A DNA stretch of 13,877 nt from CAZELM01 sp964512995 (GCA_964512995.1 CAZELM010000073.1:1-13877); one strand, 5' to 3'; counted from the first letter of the stretch, positions 1-8,789 are shown. Notes: a model not told the origin generated them from the sequence alone. Program-made: numbers and translations.

Positions 1-48
1 CCTCTATTGCCAATTAATTAGAAAATTTCATCCCAAATAATCTGAGAA

Positions 49-357
49 TCAACACAACAGGCTCGTCTTGCCCAGCATACACTCTGATGAATCCAACACT
101 TTTTGGACTCGATTTGCATAATCCTTTTTTACTTTGATCACAACATCCGGAGAGAACATTGTCATACTATCTTCCAGCTTGCTGATATACAACTGGAGAT
201 CTTCGATGATTAAGTCCATCAATTTCCTACCCCCTGAGACAAAACCTTTTATACAGCATAAATCACACAGGTCTACAGCAATTGTTATGCCACTTGATAA
301 TACGATGTCATTCGGGAATCTACCAGACACTGTTTGATACAATTTCCGGGCAAACAT
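49..357 (-). CDS. Small hypothetical protein, 102 aa
   Basis: I do not recognise this family. The product is a soluble-looking 102-residue protein with an N-terminal basic and aromatic helix (FARKLYQTVSGRF), a cysteine-containing middle (DLCDLCCIKGF) and a charged helical C-terminal half. There is no signal peptide or membrane segment. The ATG at 355-357 has no good Shine-Dalgarno in front of it. The frame stays open for 11 further codons upstream (reading VDEYAKQHL just before the Met) to a TAG, but no start codon lies in that stretch. A purine-rich AAGGGGGTAGAAGG followed by ATGs sits just upstream in a different frame, so the gene may have a shifted or damaged 5' end. It is convergent with nothing and lies beyond the terminator of the protease gene. 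It could also be a chance ORF. Confidence 0.4.
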   Translation of the reverse strand: MFARKLYQTVSGRFPNDIVLSSGITIAVDLCDLCCIKGFVSGGRKLMDLIIEDLQLYISKLEDSMTMFSPDVVIKVKKDYANRVQKVLDSSECMLGKTSLLC

Positions 358-618
358 AAGGTGTTGTTTTGCATATTCATCAACCTTCTACCCCCTTCCA
401 TTTCTGTATTCTCTGAGAGAAATAATCCATTTTCGTTGAATAAACGACATTATTTTTTTTATGAAAACCGGAGACTGAAAAAGGATTTTCAGGCTCCGGC
501 ACAACAGAAAACTTTTCGGAATATTCATTCCAGATTTCAAACCAGAATATCAGATCAGCAACGCAGTCAGAATTGAATCTGAACCGTTCAAATTTTCATA
601 TAAAAAACATCATAACAA
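358..618. other. Intergenic region between small ORF and protease gene
   Basis: This is an AT-rich spacer. Apart from the minus-strand terminator at 464-499 I see only homopolymer runs (T8 at 453-460) and a very short TCGTT/AACGA hairpin near 433-447. No convincing sigma70 promoter for the small minus-strand ORF was found. An 80-codon plus-strand reading frame here runs through the terminator hairpin and is not credible as a gene. Confidence 0.5.
464..499 (-). terminator. Intrinsic terminator of the tricorn protease gene
   Basis: CCGGAG at 468-473 pairs with CTCCGG at 494-499. After one A/G mismatch the stem continues with CTGAAAA (475-481) against TTTTCAG (486-492), closing on a 4-base loop. 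Read on the minus strand, the hairpin is followed by TTTTCAT, a short U-tract. It lies about 120 bases past the stop codon of the protease gene and fits a rho-independent terminator in that direction; there is no U-tract on the plus strand. Confidence 0.75.
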
Positions 619-3600
619 TTAATCAACTTCTGACAGCAATTCCTGAACAGCCCGGTCCAATTGGGAGTCCTGCCCCAGTTCCAGTTCTGTTGGATGCCGA
701 GGAACTTCGATATCCGGAACCGCACCGGTAAACTCCATGTTGCGACCATCGAGATCAAACCATCCATCCAGTGGAACCCGGAACCGCGATCCATCCAGCA
801 GGTCGATACTACCAGTACCAATAACGCCTCCAAAGGTCGGCATCCCGATCACTTTACCAATACCCAAGGTTTGGTATCCATTGGGGAAAACTTCGGCATC
901 CGAAAACGAATTTTCATTGATCAGGCAGACGGAGGGTTTCTGCCAAATATCCAATGGCTGCGGCACCGGCACACCCCCTCGACGCATAAAATATCCGAAT
1001 GACTTTCCATGGAGATATCGGATCAATTCGTTGTGAATGTTGCCGCCTGGATTATTCCGCACATCGATGATCAATGCATCTTTGTTCCAGTTTCTGCAGA
1101 ACAAATCCCGTTCAAACTGAGCCAATGATCTGCGTCCCATCGAGTGTATGTGCAGGTAACCGACTCGTCCATTTGACAGTCTATCGACTCTCTTACGGTT
1201 TATTTCCACCCATTGCCGGTAGGCCAGAGTTGAATATTCATTGTAATCGACCGGTTTTAATGTGACCGTCCGGATACTCGGATGGCTATCGTCGGTATAA
1301 ACTTCGAAATCGGTCATGATATTGATGGTATTGTTTAGAAGTCCGGCGAGTGAAACATCTGGTGTTACGGGTAGGCGATTGATCGCTCGGATATATTCTC
1401 CCGCAAGGATTCGGGATTCACAGCGATCCGCGGGGGAATCCGGAACGACATCCATTACACGCCAACCTTTCCCCTCCTCATACCGCCCCAGACGGACACC
1501 GATATATCCTGTTTTTTCGCCTTTCAAATCATTGGATTTATGAATACCCAGGTGAGATGCACGCAGCTCTCCCAGCATGAGATTGATTGCAAACTGAAAT
1601 TCGGGATCAGAGCGACAATGTTCCACGAGCGGCAAGTACTTCGCATATACTCGATCCCAATCCACATCGTGCATCTTTTTATCATAAAAGTAATACTTCA
1701 AGGTCAGCCATGATTCACGGTACATCTGTTTATACTCGCCCTGTCGATCGATCTCGATTCGGCTCTTGAAGTGGATCGGTTTGATGGACCGGTCGCCTGG
1801 TTTGAGCATTCCGATGCTCCCATCGTTACTCCGATAGAATATCGTAGATCCATCCTTTGACCATATCAGACTGGAAACTTCCATTTCGGCGAGACGAATC
1901 AGTGATGTACCTTTTTCATCGAATGTATATACTTCCCATTTTCCCATCGCATCGCTGTTGATGGCGAATGTTTTTCCATCCGGAGATAATGCCGGAACCG
2001 TATCCCGGCTTGGAGACTCTGTGATTCGTTTCAATCGGCGCTCAATCCGGTCAAAATCAATCAGGACGGGTGGAACCGTTTTTGAGTCTTTCTTTCTATC
2101 TCCCGAAGATATTGGACGATCTCCCTCACCTGGTTTCATCTCAGAGGACCGATCCGGGTTTTTCCGGGCTGGTTGATCTGAGCCTGGTTCCTTATCGACA
2201 GGCGGCTCATCATCGTATTTCTGATGATCAACGAGTGTCAGCCATACTGCATATACATCGACATTATCCCGATCATCCTGACCTGAAAAAATCAGCCGTT
2301 TGCCATCACTGGAAAAAAACGGACGGGATTCGGTGTTTGGTAACATAGATATGTTATATGATTCGCCATTGGATACATTTTGAATATAAATATCCGCATT
2401 CCATCCATCGGAAAACTTTGAATAGGTCAGCCAGCGGCTATCCGGAGAAAAAGCCGGTTTATCACAACTATTATCGGGGGTGAGCTGTCGTCGTGATTTC
2501 CCGTTTCTGTCAGACACATACAATCCCTGCTGCGAAACGAAGTAAACGATCGAGTTGCCATCCGGAGACAGCATGTAATATTCGATCGGATCTTCCAGAA
2601 GAAGCACTTCCTCCGTTTTTCGGAACCGAGCTTTACTCAATCGTTTTTCAGTCGTATCGGAATAAACCTGATAAAGTCCGGCAACTCCGGAACGATCAGA
2701 TAGAAAATACAGACGTTGTGAGTCCGGGGACCATTGTGGAAGCCGTTCACGGAATGGTGTTTCTGTTAATTGCATGGCGTCTCCTCCATCCACTCCCACC
2801 GCAAACAATTCACCTCGAAAAGTGAATGCAATCTGCATTTCATCGGATGAGATAGCCATCTCATCGGATTTCGAGTTGAATTCCAATGTTTCAATCGGAT
2901 TGGTTCGAAAATCCGCAGCTGTCATGATGGGGATCGGCTGACACTCTCCGGACGTAAAGCACCGAACGATCTGAAAATCATGAATTAAAACGATTGACTG
3001 AGCGTCGGGATCCAAAGCCGGGTCCATAATGAATCCGCTGTCAAAGTGCGTCACCCTACTAGGTTCTCCACCGAATCGATTCATCTTCCACATGTTGGGT
3101 ACTCCGGTCTCCCGATCACTGATGAAATAGATGGAATCGCCATTCGGTGACCATAATGGGGATGCATCGAGACCGTCATAGTTTGTGAGTTGGGTCAGTT
3201 CATCCCGCTCCAAATCGCGGATCCAGATATTGCTGTTGGCTGAGCCATGATAACCCTGACGGAACAGCAAGCGGTATCCAATCGTTTCCAGAAGATATTT
3301 CCCATCCGGTGACATTTTCCCTTCAGATGCTTCTTCCTTGTTGATGACTTCCGGTTCACCACCTGAAATCGAAATCCGATAGAGACGTGAACGAAGAAAA
3401 TCACGGGTTGAATGGAAGAGAATGTTTTTGCCATCCGGAGCGAAACTGGTAACAAAATCATCATGGGAATGATCGGTCAGACGACGGGGTTCGCCACCTT
3501 GGGAGTTCATGATGAATACATCGAAATTCCCAAACCGGTTTGAACTGAAAGCAATCCATTGGCCGTCGGGACTGAAAACGGGATTGATATCGGCTTGTTC

Positions 3601-3810
3601 GTGCACGGTTAGCCGACGGGCAATACCGCCCTGAATGGGAACGGACCAGATATCTCCCTGATAGGAAAATACGAGAGTACTGCCATTTGGAGATATTGTG
3701 GGAGAGGTCGCTCCAAGGATATGATTCAAAGCGGAATCACTGGCAAAAGAAAATACTGGCAAACTCAAACTGGTCCAGAGAATGACCCAGTAAATGACAT
3801 TTCGGCTCAT
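619..3810 (-). CDS. Secreted tricorn-family S41 serine protease
   Basis: The product is a tricorn-protease homologue of 1063 aa, close to the usual family length. Tricorn proteases trim peptides released by larger proteases. An N-terminal hydrophobic segment (VIYWVILWTSLSLPVFSFA) is a probable signal peptide, placing the enzyme in the periplasm or outside. PD40-type beta-propeller repeats (FSPDGQWIAFSS and relatives) fill roughly residues 30-320 and 325-700, with a Lys/Asp/Ser-rich linker at about 535-585. A PDZ domain follows at about 763-840, then the S41 core with DVRNNPGG near 916. Catalytic residues by family analogy are Ser752/His753 (RASHLG), nucleophile Ser970 (NSFSDAE) and Glu1026 (MEFTGAVPD); all are present. 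I chose the second of two in-frame ATGs because AAAGGA directly abuts the first (3814-3816) but lies 6 nt from this one. It is divergent from lepA. Confidence 0.93.
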   Translation of the reverse strand: MSRNVIYWVILWTSLSLPVFSFASDSALNHILGATSPTISPNGSTLVFSYQGDIWSVPIQGGIARRLTVHEQADINPVFSPDGQWIAFSSNRFGNFDVFIMNSQGGEPRRLTDHSHDDFVTSFAPDGKNILFHSTRDFLRSRLYRISISGGEPEVINKEEASEGKMSPDGKYLLETIGYRLLFRQGYHGSANSNIWIRDLERDELTQLTNYDGLDASPLWSPNGDSIYFISDRETGVPNMWKMNRFGGEPSRVTHFDSGFIMDPALDPDAQSIVLIHDFQIVRCFTSGECQPIPIMTAADFRTNPIETLEFNSKSDEMAISSDEMQIAFTFRGELFAVGVDGGDAMQLTETPFRERLPQWSPDSQRLYFLSDRSGVAGLYQVYSDTTEKRLSKARFRKTEEVLLLEDPIEYYMLSPDGNSIVYFVSQQGLYVSDRNGKSRRQLTPDNSCDKPAFSPDSRWLTYSKFSDGWNADIYIQNVSNGESYNISMLPNTESRPFFSSDGKRLIFSGQDDRDNVDVYAVWLTLVDHQKYDDEPPVDKEPGSDQPARKNPDRSSEMKPGEGDRPISSGDRKKDSKTVPPVLIDFDRIERRLKRITESPSRDTVPALSPDGKTFAINSDAMGKWEVYTFDEKGTSLIRLAEMEVSSLIWSKDGSTIFYRSNDGSIGMLKPGDRSIKPIHFKSRIEIDRQGEYKQMYRESWLTLKYYFYDKKMHDVDWDRVYAKYLPLVEHCRSDPEFQFAINLMLGELRASHLGIHKSNDLKGEKTGYIGVRLGRYEEGKGWRVMDVVPDSPADRCESRILAGEYIRAINRLPVTPDVSLAGLLNNTINIMTDFEVYTDDSHPSIRTVTLKPVDYNEYSTLAYRQWVEINRKRVDRLSNGRVGYLHIHSMGRRSLAQFERDLFCRNWNKDALIIDVRNNPGGNIHNELIRYLHGKSFGYFMRRGGVPVPQPLDIWQKPSVCLINENSFSDAEVFPNGYQTLGIGKVIGMPTFGGVIGTGSIDLLDGSRFRVPLDGWFDLDGRNMEFTGAVPDIEVPRHPTELELGQDSQLDRAVQELLSEVD

Positions 3811-3816
3811 AGGCAT

Positions 3817-3822
3817 TCCTTT
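3817..3822 (-). promoter_or_regulatory. Ribosome binding site deciding the protease start
   Basis: The minus strand reads AAAGGA here. It touches the ATG at 3814-3816 with no spacer, but is 6 nt from the next in-frame ATG at 3808-3810, which favours the shorter product. Confidence 0.65.
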
Positions 3823-4012
3823 CGAGTATGATCAAGCTTGGATTTTAAACGAATGGACAGCAAGCATCGAAGTCGGTTTCTACTTTATGTAACTCAAAAT
3901 TTCCAGACTTATTTTTATTTCGAGGGAATACACTTTACAGAATAGATTGAAAAAGCTAATTTCCTGATCGGGATCGCAAACGAATCCCTATCCGAAGGAG
4001 GTTGTGGTTTTT
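3823..4012. promoter_or_regulatory. Divergent spacer between protease gene and lepA
   Basis: The spacer must hold promoters for both directions. On the plus strand TTTACA (3934-3939) and TAATTT (3957-3962) are 17 bp apart, a possible but weak sigma70 pair for lepA (5/6 and 3/6 matches). I found no minus-strand promoter I would defend. There is no terminator, operator-like palindrome or RNA gene in it. Confidence 0.35.
3995..4001 (+). promoter_or_regulatory. lepA ribosome binding site
   Basis: AAGGAGG lies 11 nt before ATG 4013 and only 2 nt before an in-frame GTG at 4004. The spacing, together with the conserved EF4 N-terminus (LHIRNFSIIAHIDHGKST), favours the ATG. Confidence 0.75.
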
Positions 4013-5809
4013 ATGCTTCATATTCGTAATTTCAGTATTATTGCTCATATCGACCACGGGAAATCGACACTGGCAGATCGATTTATTCAGCGATGCGGTA
4101 TCATCCATGACCATCAGTTCAGAGATCAGTTGCTGGACAGCATGGATATTGAACGGGAACGGGGGATTACCATCAAGAGTCATTCAGTGTGCCTGCCTTA
4201 TACCAGCAAATCGGGTCAATCCTACATTTTTAATCTGATAGACACTCCGGGACACGTGGATTTCTCTTATGAAGTATCCCGGGCACTGGCATCATGTGAA
4301 GGTGTTCTTCTGCTGATCGATGCTTCTCAGGGAGTCGAAGCACAAACCGTAGCCAACCTGTACGCGACCATGGAACATGATCTGGAAGTGATTCCGGTGA
4401 TCAACAAGATCGATCTTCCATCCGCTGATATTGATCAGACAAAAGAACAGATCGAGATCGAGCTAGGGCTGGATTCGGATACCGCGATACTATGTTCCGC
4501 CAAAACAGGCCAGGGGATCGATGCAATACTGGAAGCAATTGCGGAGCGAATTCCTCCTCCAAAAGGCAATCCGGAAGCCCCGCTGAGTGCGTTGATATTT
4601 GATGCCCAATATGATTCGTTCCGGGGAGCGGTCGTCAGTTTTCGTATCTTTGACGGGACGATTCGCCCCGGAGAGATCATCCGGCTGATGGCCATGAAAA
4701 CGGAACATAAAGTGGAAGAGCTGGGTGTTTTTAAAATCAACCGGGAAAAACGCGATCAGTTATCCGCCGGAGAAGTAGGGTATCTGATCGCCGGTATCAA
4801 AACGGTCAGCGATACCCGGATCGGGGATACCATCACCCTGGCCAAAAAGCCTTCGGCTGCACCGTTGCCGGGATTCAAGGAAGTCAAATCCGTTGTCTTT
4901 TCTTCGATCTACCCCATGGAAGCCGATGAGTTTCCGGCGTTCGCCGATGCTCTGGAGCGATATAAACTGAATGATTCCTCCGTGACATTTCAACGTGATT
5001 CTTCTGTTGCACTGGGCCAGGGTTTTCGATGCGGCTTCCTGGGATTGCTTCATCTGGAAGTTTTCCAGGAGCGACTGGAACGGGAGTATGGGCAATCCAT
5101 CATCATGACGACTCCCAGTGTGCAGTACAAATTCATCCTGAACTCCGGCGAGGAGATCATGGTCGATAATCCCTATTACTATCCCGATCCTTCGCATATC
5201 AAAACCTCCATGGAACCGTATATCCGGGCAAGTATCATGATTCCGGAACGGTATATGGGGGGCGTGATGAAGTTATGTCTGGGCCGCCGTGGGGAAAATT
5301 CCAGTTTCAATTATCCGACACCGGGACGAATCGAAATGCGGTTTGATATGCCGCTGGCAGAGGTCATTTTCGATTTCTATGACAAGCTCAAAAGCATTAC
5401 TCAGGGATATGGTTCGTTTGACTATGAGATGATCGAGTACCGGATCAGCGATCTGGTGAAGCTGGATATTCTGGTAAACGGAGAAAAGGTCGATGCCTTA
5501 TCCATGATCGTGCATAAGGACAAAGCCCGGGAACGCGGTGTGCACGTCTGTGAGCGTCTCAAAGAGGAAATTCCCAGACAACTGTTTAAAACAGCGATTC
5601 AGGGAGCGATCGGTGGCAAGATCATCTCCAGATCGACCATTTCCGCTATCCGCAAGGATGTTCTTGCGAAATGTTATGGTGGTGATATCACGCGGAAACG
5701 GAAACTTCTGGAGAAACAGGCCAAGGGCAAAAAACGGATGAAGATGATCGGCCAGGTGGAGATTCCCCAGAGCGCATTTGTGGCGGTATTGAAATCGAAA
5801 GATGAGTGA
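4013..5809 (+). CDS. lepA: Elongation factor 4 (LepA), ribosome-associated GTPase
   Basis: LepA is a translational GTPase that binds the ribosome and acts in back-translocation or subunit biogenesis in the cytoplasm. The protein is 598 aa, the standard length. G motifs are all intact: AHIDHGKS at 11-18 (P-loop), RERGITIKS at 48-56 (switch I), DTPGH at 77-81 including catalytic His81, NKID at 131-134 and SAK at 162-164. The LepA-specific region GFRCGFLGLLHLEVFQERL and the basic C-terminal tail (GGDITRKRKLLEKQAKGKKRM) are present, which separates it from EF-G. It is the first gene of a two-gene unit: its last codons overlap hemW by 8 bp (ATGAGTGA). The lepA-hemW order is common in bacteria. Nothing is missing or unusual. 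Confidence 0.98.
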   Translation: MLHIRNFSIIAHIDHGKSTLADRFIQRCGIIHDHQFRDQLLDSMDIERERGITIKSHSVCLPYTSKSGQSYIFNLIDTPGHVDFSYEVSRALASCEGVLLLIDASQGVEAQTVANLYATMEHDLEVIPVINKIDLPSADIDQTKEQIEIELGLDSDTAILCSAKTGQGIDAILEAIAERIPPPKGNPEAPLSALIFDAQYDSFRGAVVSFRIFDGTIRPGEIIRLMAMKTEHKVEELGVFKINREKRDQLSAGEVGYLIAGIKTVSDTRIGDTITLAKKPSAAPLPGFKEVKSVVFSSIYPMEADEFPAFADALERYKLNDSSVTFQRDSSVALGQGFRCGFLGLLHLEVFQERLEREYGQSIIMTTPSVQYKFILNSGEEIMVDNPYYYPDPSHIKTSMEPYIRASIMIPERYMGGVMKLCLGRRGENSSFNYPTPGRIEMRFDMPLAEVIFDFYDKLKSITQGYGSFDYEMIEYRISDLVKLDILVNGEKVDALSMIVHKDKARERGVHVCERLKEEIPRQLFKTAIQGAIGGKIISRSTISAIRKDVLAKCYGGDITRKRKLLEKQAKGKKRMKMIGQVEIPQSAFVAVLKSKDE

Positions 5810-6914
5810 CCCTGGTCTCTATATTCACATTCCATTCTGCTCATCCAAATGCCCCTATTGTGATTTCTATTCCATTGTTTCCATGAACCGCGCAGCGGAG
5901 TTTCGGGAAGCGGTGATCCGGGAGATGAATTACTATTCTGTGCAGTTTCATGGGTGTGACTCCGTTTACCTGGGAGGTGGCACACCATCGATGATATCTG
6001 AACCGGACATGGAGATGTTTATTCAGGCGGTTCATTCATCCATAAATCCCGCTCCAGATACAGAATGGACGATCGAAGTCAATCCGGATAGCATCACCCC
6101 TGCCAAACTCTCACGGTATCGAAGCCTTGGGATCAATCGGATCAGTATCGGAATCCAATCGCTTTTTGACACCGAGTTGCGATTTTTAGGGCGACGGCAT
6201 ACGGCGAATGATGCACTGATCGCACTCCAACACTGCCGGGATGCGGGTTTCGATAACCTGAGCGTTGACCTGATCTATGGATTTCCATCCCACAATCAAT
6301 GTCAGTGGCGCCAGACCCTGGATCATCTCCTGTCGCTCCAGCCGGAGCATCTTTCGTGTTACCTGTTGATGGTTGAGCCCGGAACGCGGCTCGCAAAGTG
6401 GATCGAATCGGGGAAACAGCCGGATATCGACGAATCACTCCAGACTGATCTTTACCTGTTTACGTCCGCTTATCTGAAGGATCATGGCTATCTGCACTAC
6501 GAAATCTCGAATTTTGCCCGAGGACCGGATCGGATGTCACGACATAACCGGAAATACTGGAATCATGCGCCGTATCTGGGGATCGGTCCAGCAGCGCATT
6601 CATTTCAACATGGCCGAAGGTGGTGGAATGTCCGATCGGTGCCCCGGTATATCACACAGATGATGGGGAATGAACCATTGATCGATGGAGATGAGACATT
6701 GACACCAGATCAGATCAGATGGGAGCAGATCTACTTCGGGTTTCGGACGATGGAGGGCATTGCCCTGCGGCTGCTTCAGGAGCAACCGCAGAGCGATCAG
6801 TGGATCGAACGGTTTCAACAGGATGGATATATCAACATTCAAGGAGAACAATGTTTTCCAACTGTTCGGGGATTTCTGGTAGCGGACCTGTTAACCGTTC
6901 ATTTTATGCGGTAG
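5802..6914 (+). CDS. hemW: HemW, radical SAM heme chaperone
   Basis: The protein is 370 aa and belongs to the HemW family, long annotated as oxygen-independent coproporphyrinogen III oxidase (HemN-like). HemW binds heme and is thought to deliver it to membrane respiratory enzymes. The [4Fe-4S] motif CSSKCPYC gives Cys13, Cys17 and Cys20, the CX3CX2C spacing. Other radical SAM elements are GGGTPS at 58-63, IEVNP at 91-95, IGIQS at 116-120 and DLIYGFP at 156-162. HNRKYW (248-253) and GIGPAAHSF (260-268) are typical of HemW. The length is close to E. coli HemW and shorter than true HemN. The start codon lies inside the end of lepA, implying translational coupling and one transcript. The gene ends 16 bp short of the convergent collagen-like gene, and I see no terminator between them. 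Confidence 0.95.
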   Translation: MSDPGLYIHIPFCSSKCPYCDFYSIVSMNRAAEFREAVIREMNYYSVQFHGCDSVYLGGGTPSMISEPDMEMFIQAVHSSINPAPDTEWTIEVNPDSITPAKLSRYRSLGINRISIGIQSLFDTELRFLGRRHTANDALIALQHCRDAGFDNLSVDLIYGFPSHNQCQWRQTLDHLLSLQPEHLSCYLLMVEPGTRLAKWIESGKQPDIDESLQTDLYLFTSAYLKDHGYLHYEISNFARGPDRMSRHNRKYWNHAPYLGIGPAAHSFQHGRRWWNVRSVPRYITQMMGNEPLIDGDETLTPDQIRWEQIYFGFRTMEGIALRLLQEQPQSDQWIERFQQDGYINIQGEQCFPTVRGFLVADLLTVHFMR

Positions 6915-6930
6915 AGCCAACACCGATGAC

Positions 6931-8719
6931 TCAGGGTGATCCGTTCAGCATCGTGATCATCACCGGACCATTGAAATAAGCTGAATTACCCGAACAATCC
7001 CGGCAATGGAATTTGAGGTCGATAGTATGGCTACCTGCTGGTAACAGTGTTGATGCGACAGCCGTTATTGGAATCCAGTTGTTGGTATTGTGAGAGATGG
7101 CGGTTCCCCACCCAAAATTGTCATTTGTGGCATCGAACATCACGCCATCGAAGAATACAACCACATCCAATGGATAGGATGCACTGGTTGGGTATCCGTG
7201 GCCATAGCCAAAAACGGTCACATAGGTCGGCGCAGCCAATGTGAGTGATCGGGTGATGACGGTTATGAAGGTATCCGATGTGGATGTATTCGTCCACGCT
7301 GCTGCCCGATCATAATATGTCCGAACACTCGATGGAGCGGAGAATGAACTCGAGATACGGGCGTCGCCGGTGACATCCAGTTTGGCAGTTGGGGTATTGT
7401 TATTAATACCGACCTTCCCTGTTCCGACATTGAAGTTCACGTTGTTGTCTGCCCGTTTATACTCCACAATGGGATCCCAACCGGTTCGAAAAAAATGGTA
7501 ATCACCTTCTGCATCTTGATACTGACCCCAGAAATCACCATCCGGATAATCTCCACCCGGACCAGTGCCACCCGTTGCGAGAGCGGTATCGGAATAGATC
7601 CAGCCGGATGACCGGGTGTGCCCAGCAACATCCAGTCTGGTTACTGGTGTGTCTGTACCGACTCCAAGATTACCGGTCGTGTCATCATAATACACATTCG
7701 CACCTGCAGAACTGCCGGCATTGTTATAAATCAATTGATTATCAGAGCCGGCGATCGGTCCTGTAGGGCCACGTTCACCTTGCGGGCCAGCCGGACCTTC
7801 CGGACCCATCAGTCCCATTGGACCTTCCGGACCCTGAAGTCCCTGTTCACCTTGCGGACCCGTTGGTCCTTGCAGTCCCATTGGACCTTCCGGTCCTTGA
7901 AGCCCCTGTTCACCTTGCGGACCCGTTGGTCCTTGCAGTCCCATTGGACCTTCCGGTCCTTGAAGCCCCTGTTCACCTTGCGGACCCGTCGGGCCTTGCT
8001 GTCCCATCGGACCTTCAGGTCCCTGAAGCCCCTGTTCACCTTGCGGACCCGTCGGGCCTTGCTGTCCCATCGGACCTTCCGGTCCCTGAAGTCCCTGTTC
8101 ACCTTGCGGACCCGTCGGGCCTTGCTGTCCCATTGGACCTTCAGGACCTTGAAGCCCCTGTTCACCTTGCGGACCCGTTGGTCCTTGCAGTCCCATTGGA
8201 CCTTCCGGTCCTTGAAGCCCCTGTTCACCTTGCGGACCCGTCGGGCCAATCAGACCGGAGGGTTCACCAACCCATACGCCTTCGGATGTAATCACTTCTC
8301 CATACTCATCGATACTGATGCTGTTTGGATGAATATCCCGTTTGAGAACATCCTGAGCCTGATATGCCTGGCCGATACTGGTCAACAATTGGCGTGGAGA
8401 CAGTATCTCGCCATCAATGGCGATCTCCAGCCAAAAAGTGCCGTTGAAATCGATATCAATGGGAGTTACTGCTCCCAATCCGACCTGAAATATCCCTTGT
8501 GCAACATTAAGCCCGTTTTGAGTTTCGGTCCAGATCGCAATTCCGCCGGATTCGACATCAAACACACTGAAAGTAAAATCATAACTCCCATTCAACGGAT
8601 TTCCATCGCTGTCCATCAGATGACCCTGATAATTTATCTGATGGGGGATTTGTGCAGAACCGATCCCATACAACAGGAATGATATCAAGAAAAAAAAATA
8701 AAACCGAACACTGTTTCAT
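6931..8719 (-). CDS. Collagen-like secreted protein 1, frameshifted at T9 tract
   Basis: Modular surface or secreted protein, 595 aa if read with a one-base correction. AAAGGAGG followed 8 nt later by ATG (8717-8719) gives MKQCSVLFFF and then stops being useful, because the T9 run at 8690-8698 throws it out of frame. With T8 the frame continues LISFLLYGIGSA, a full signal peptide ending before QIP, exactly as in the paralogue at 8920. As the bases stand, the long frame could only start from TTG at 8686-8688. Modules in corrected numbering: signal 1-22; N-terminal beta domain 23-157 (NYQGHL, PLNGSYDF, IDFNGTFWLEI); Gly-X-Y collagen about 158-325; linker GPIAGSDNQLIYNN; stalk with GVGTDTPVTRLDVAG and a second copy; C-terminal beta-sandwich head about 465-595 (LPAGSHTIDLKF). 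The role is probably adhesive or structural; its partner is unknown. Confidence 0.85.
7807..8247 (-). repeat. Seven 63-bp collagen repeats
   Basis: Seven tandem 63-bp units each encode 21 residues of the form GPTGPQGEQGLQGPEGPMG plus LQ, QQ or LM. Variation at the protein level is confined to the last two positions. At the nucleotide level the units at 7933-7995 and 8185-8247 look identical, while the units between them differ at several positions. This points to recent duplication or conversion. The stretch at 7744-7806 continues Gly-X-Y in a diverged form. Confidence 0.95.
8690..8698 (-). other. T9 homopolymer in signal peptide codons (frameshift site)
   Basis: On the coding (minus) strand nine consecutive T follow ATG AAA CAG TGT TCG GTT TTA. 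Nine T put the downstream gene in the wrong frame; eight (or eleven) would join the start to the long reading frame. Three explanations are possible: an assembly or base-call error, slipped-strand phase variation, or transcriptional slippage. Confidence 0.85.
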
Positions 8720-8727
8720 AAAGGTAA

Positions 8728-8735
8728 CCTCCTTT
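8728..8735 (-). promoter_or_regulatory. Ribosome binding site of collagen-like gene 1
   Basis: AAAGGAGG on the minus strand is 8 nt from the ATG at 8717-8719. The paralogous gene on the other strand has the same eight bases (8904-8911) with the same 8-nt spacing before its ATG at 8920. This supports 8719 as the true start of gene 1 and therefore the frameshift interpretation. Confidence 0.9.
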
Positions 8736-8789
8736 GTAAATGAGCTGCTGATAAAAACTCGGGAACCTGATAATCATCTTTCATTCCAT

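Noticed and set aside
334..576. Plus-strand ORF of 80 codons
   Set aside because: It runs through the protease terminator hairpin, has no ribosome binding site and has an unconvincing composition.
4435..5197. Minus-strand ORFs inside lepA
   Set aside because: Shadows of the strongly conserved lepA coding frame.
6915..6930. Terminator between hemW and collagen-like gene 1
   Set aside because: No hairpin with a U-tract is visible in the 16-bp gap or just beyond it in either direction.
7809..8291. Other repeat-phase ORFs on both strands over the collagen region
   Set aside because: Same cause: repeat periodicity keeps shadow frames open. None extends into a recognisable domain.
7618..8682. 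Long plus-strand ORF (354 codons) antisense to collagen-like gene 1
   Set aside because: The 63-bp repeats are a multiple of three, so any frame free of stops in one unit stays open in all. The product is a low-complexity repeat without a ribosome binding site, while the minus-strand frame has real domains.
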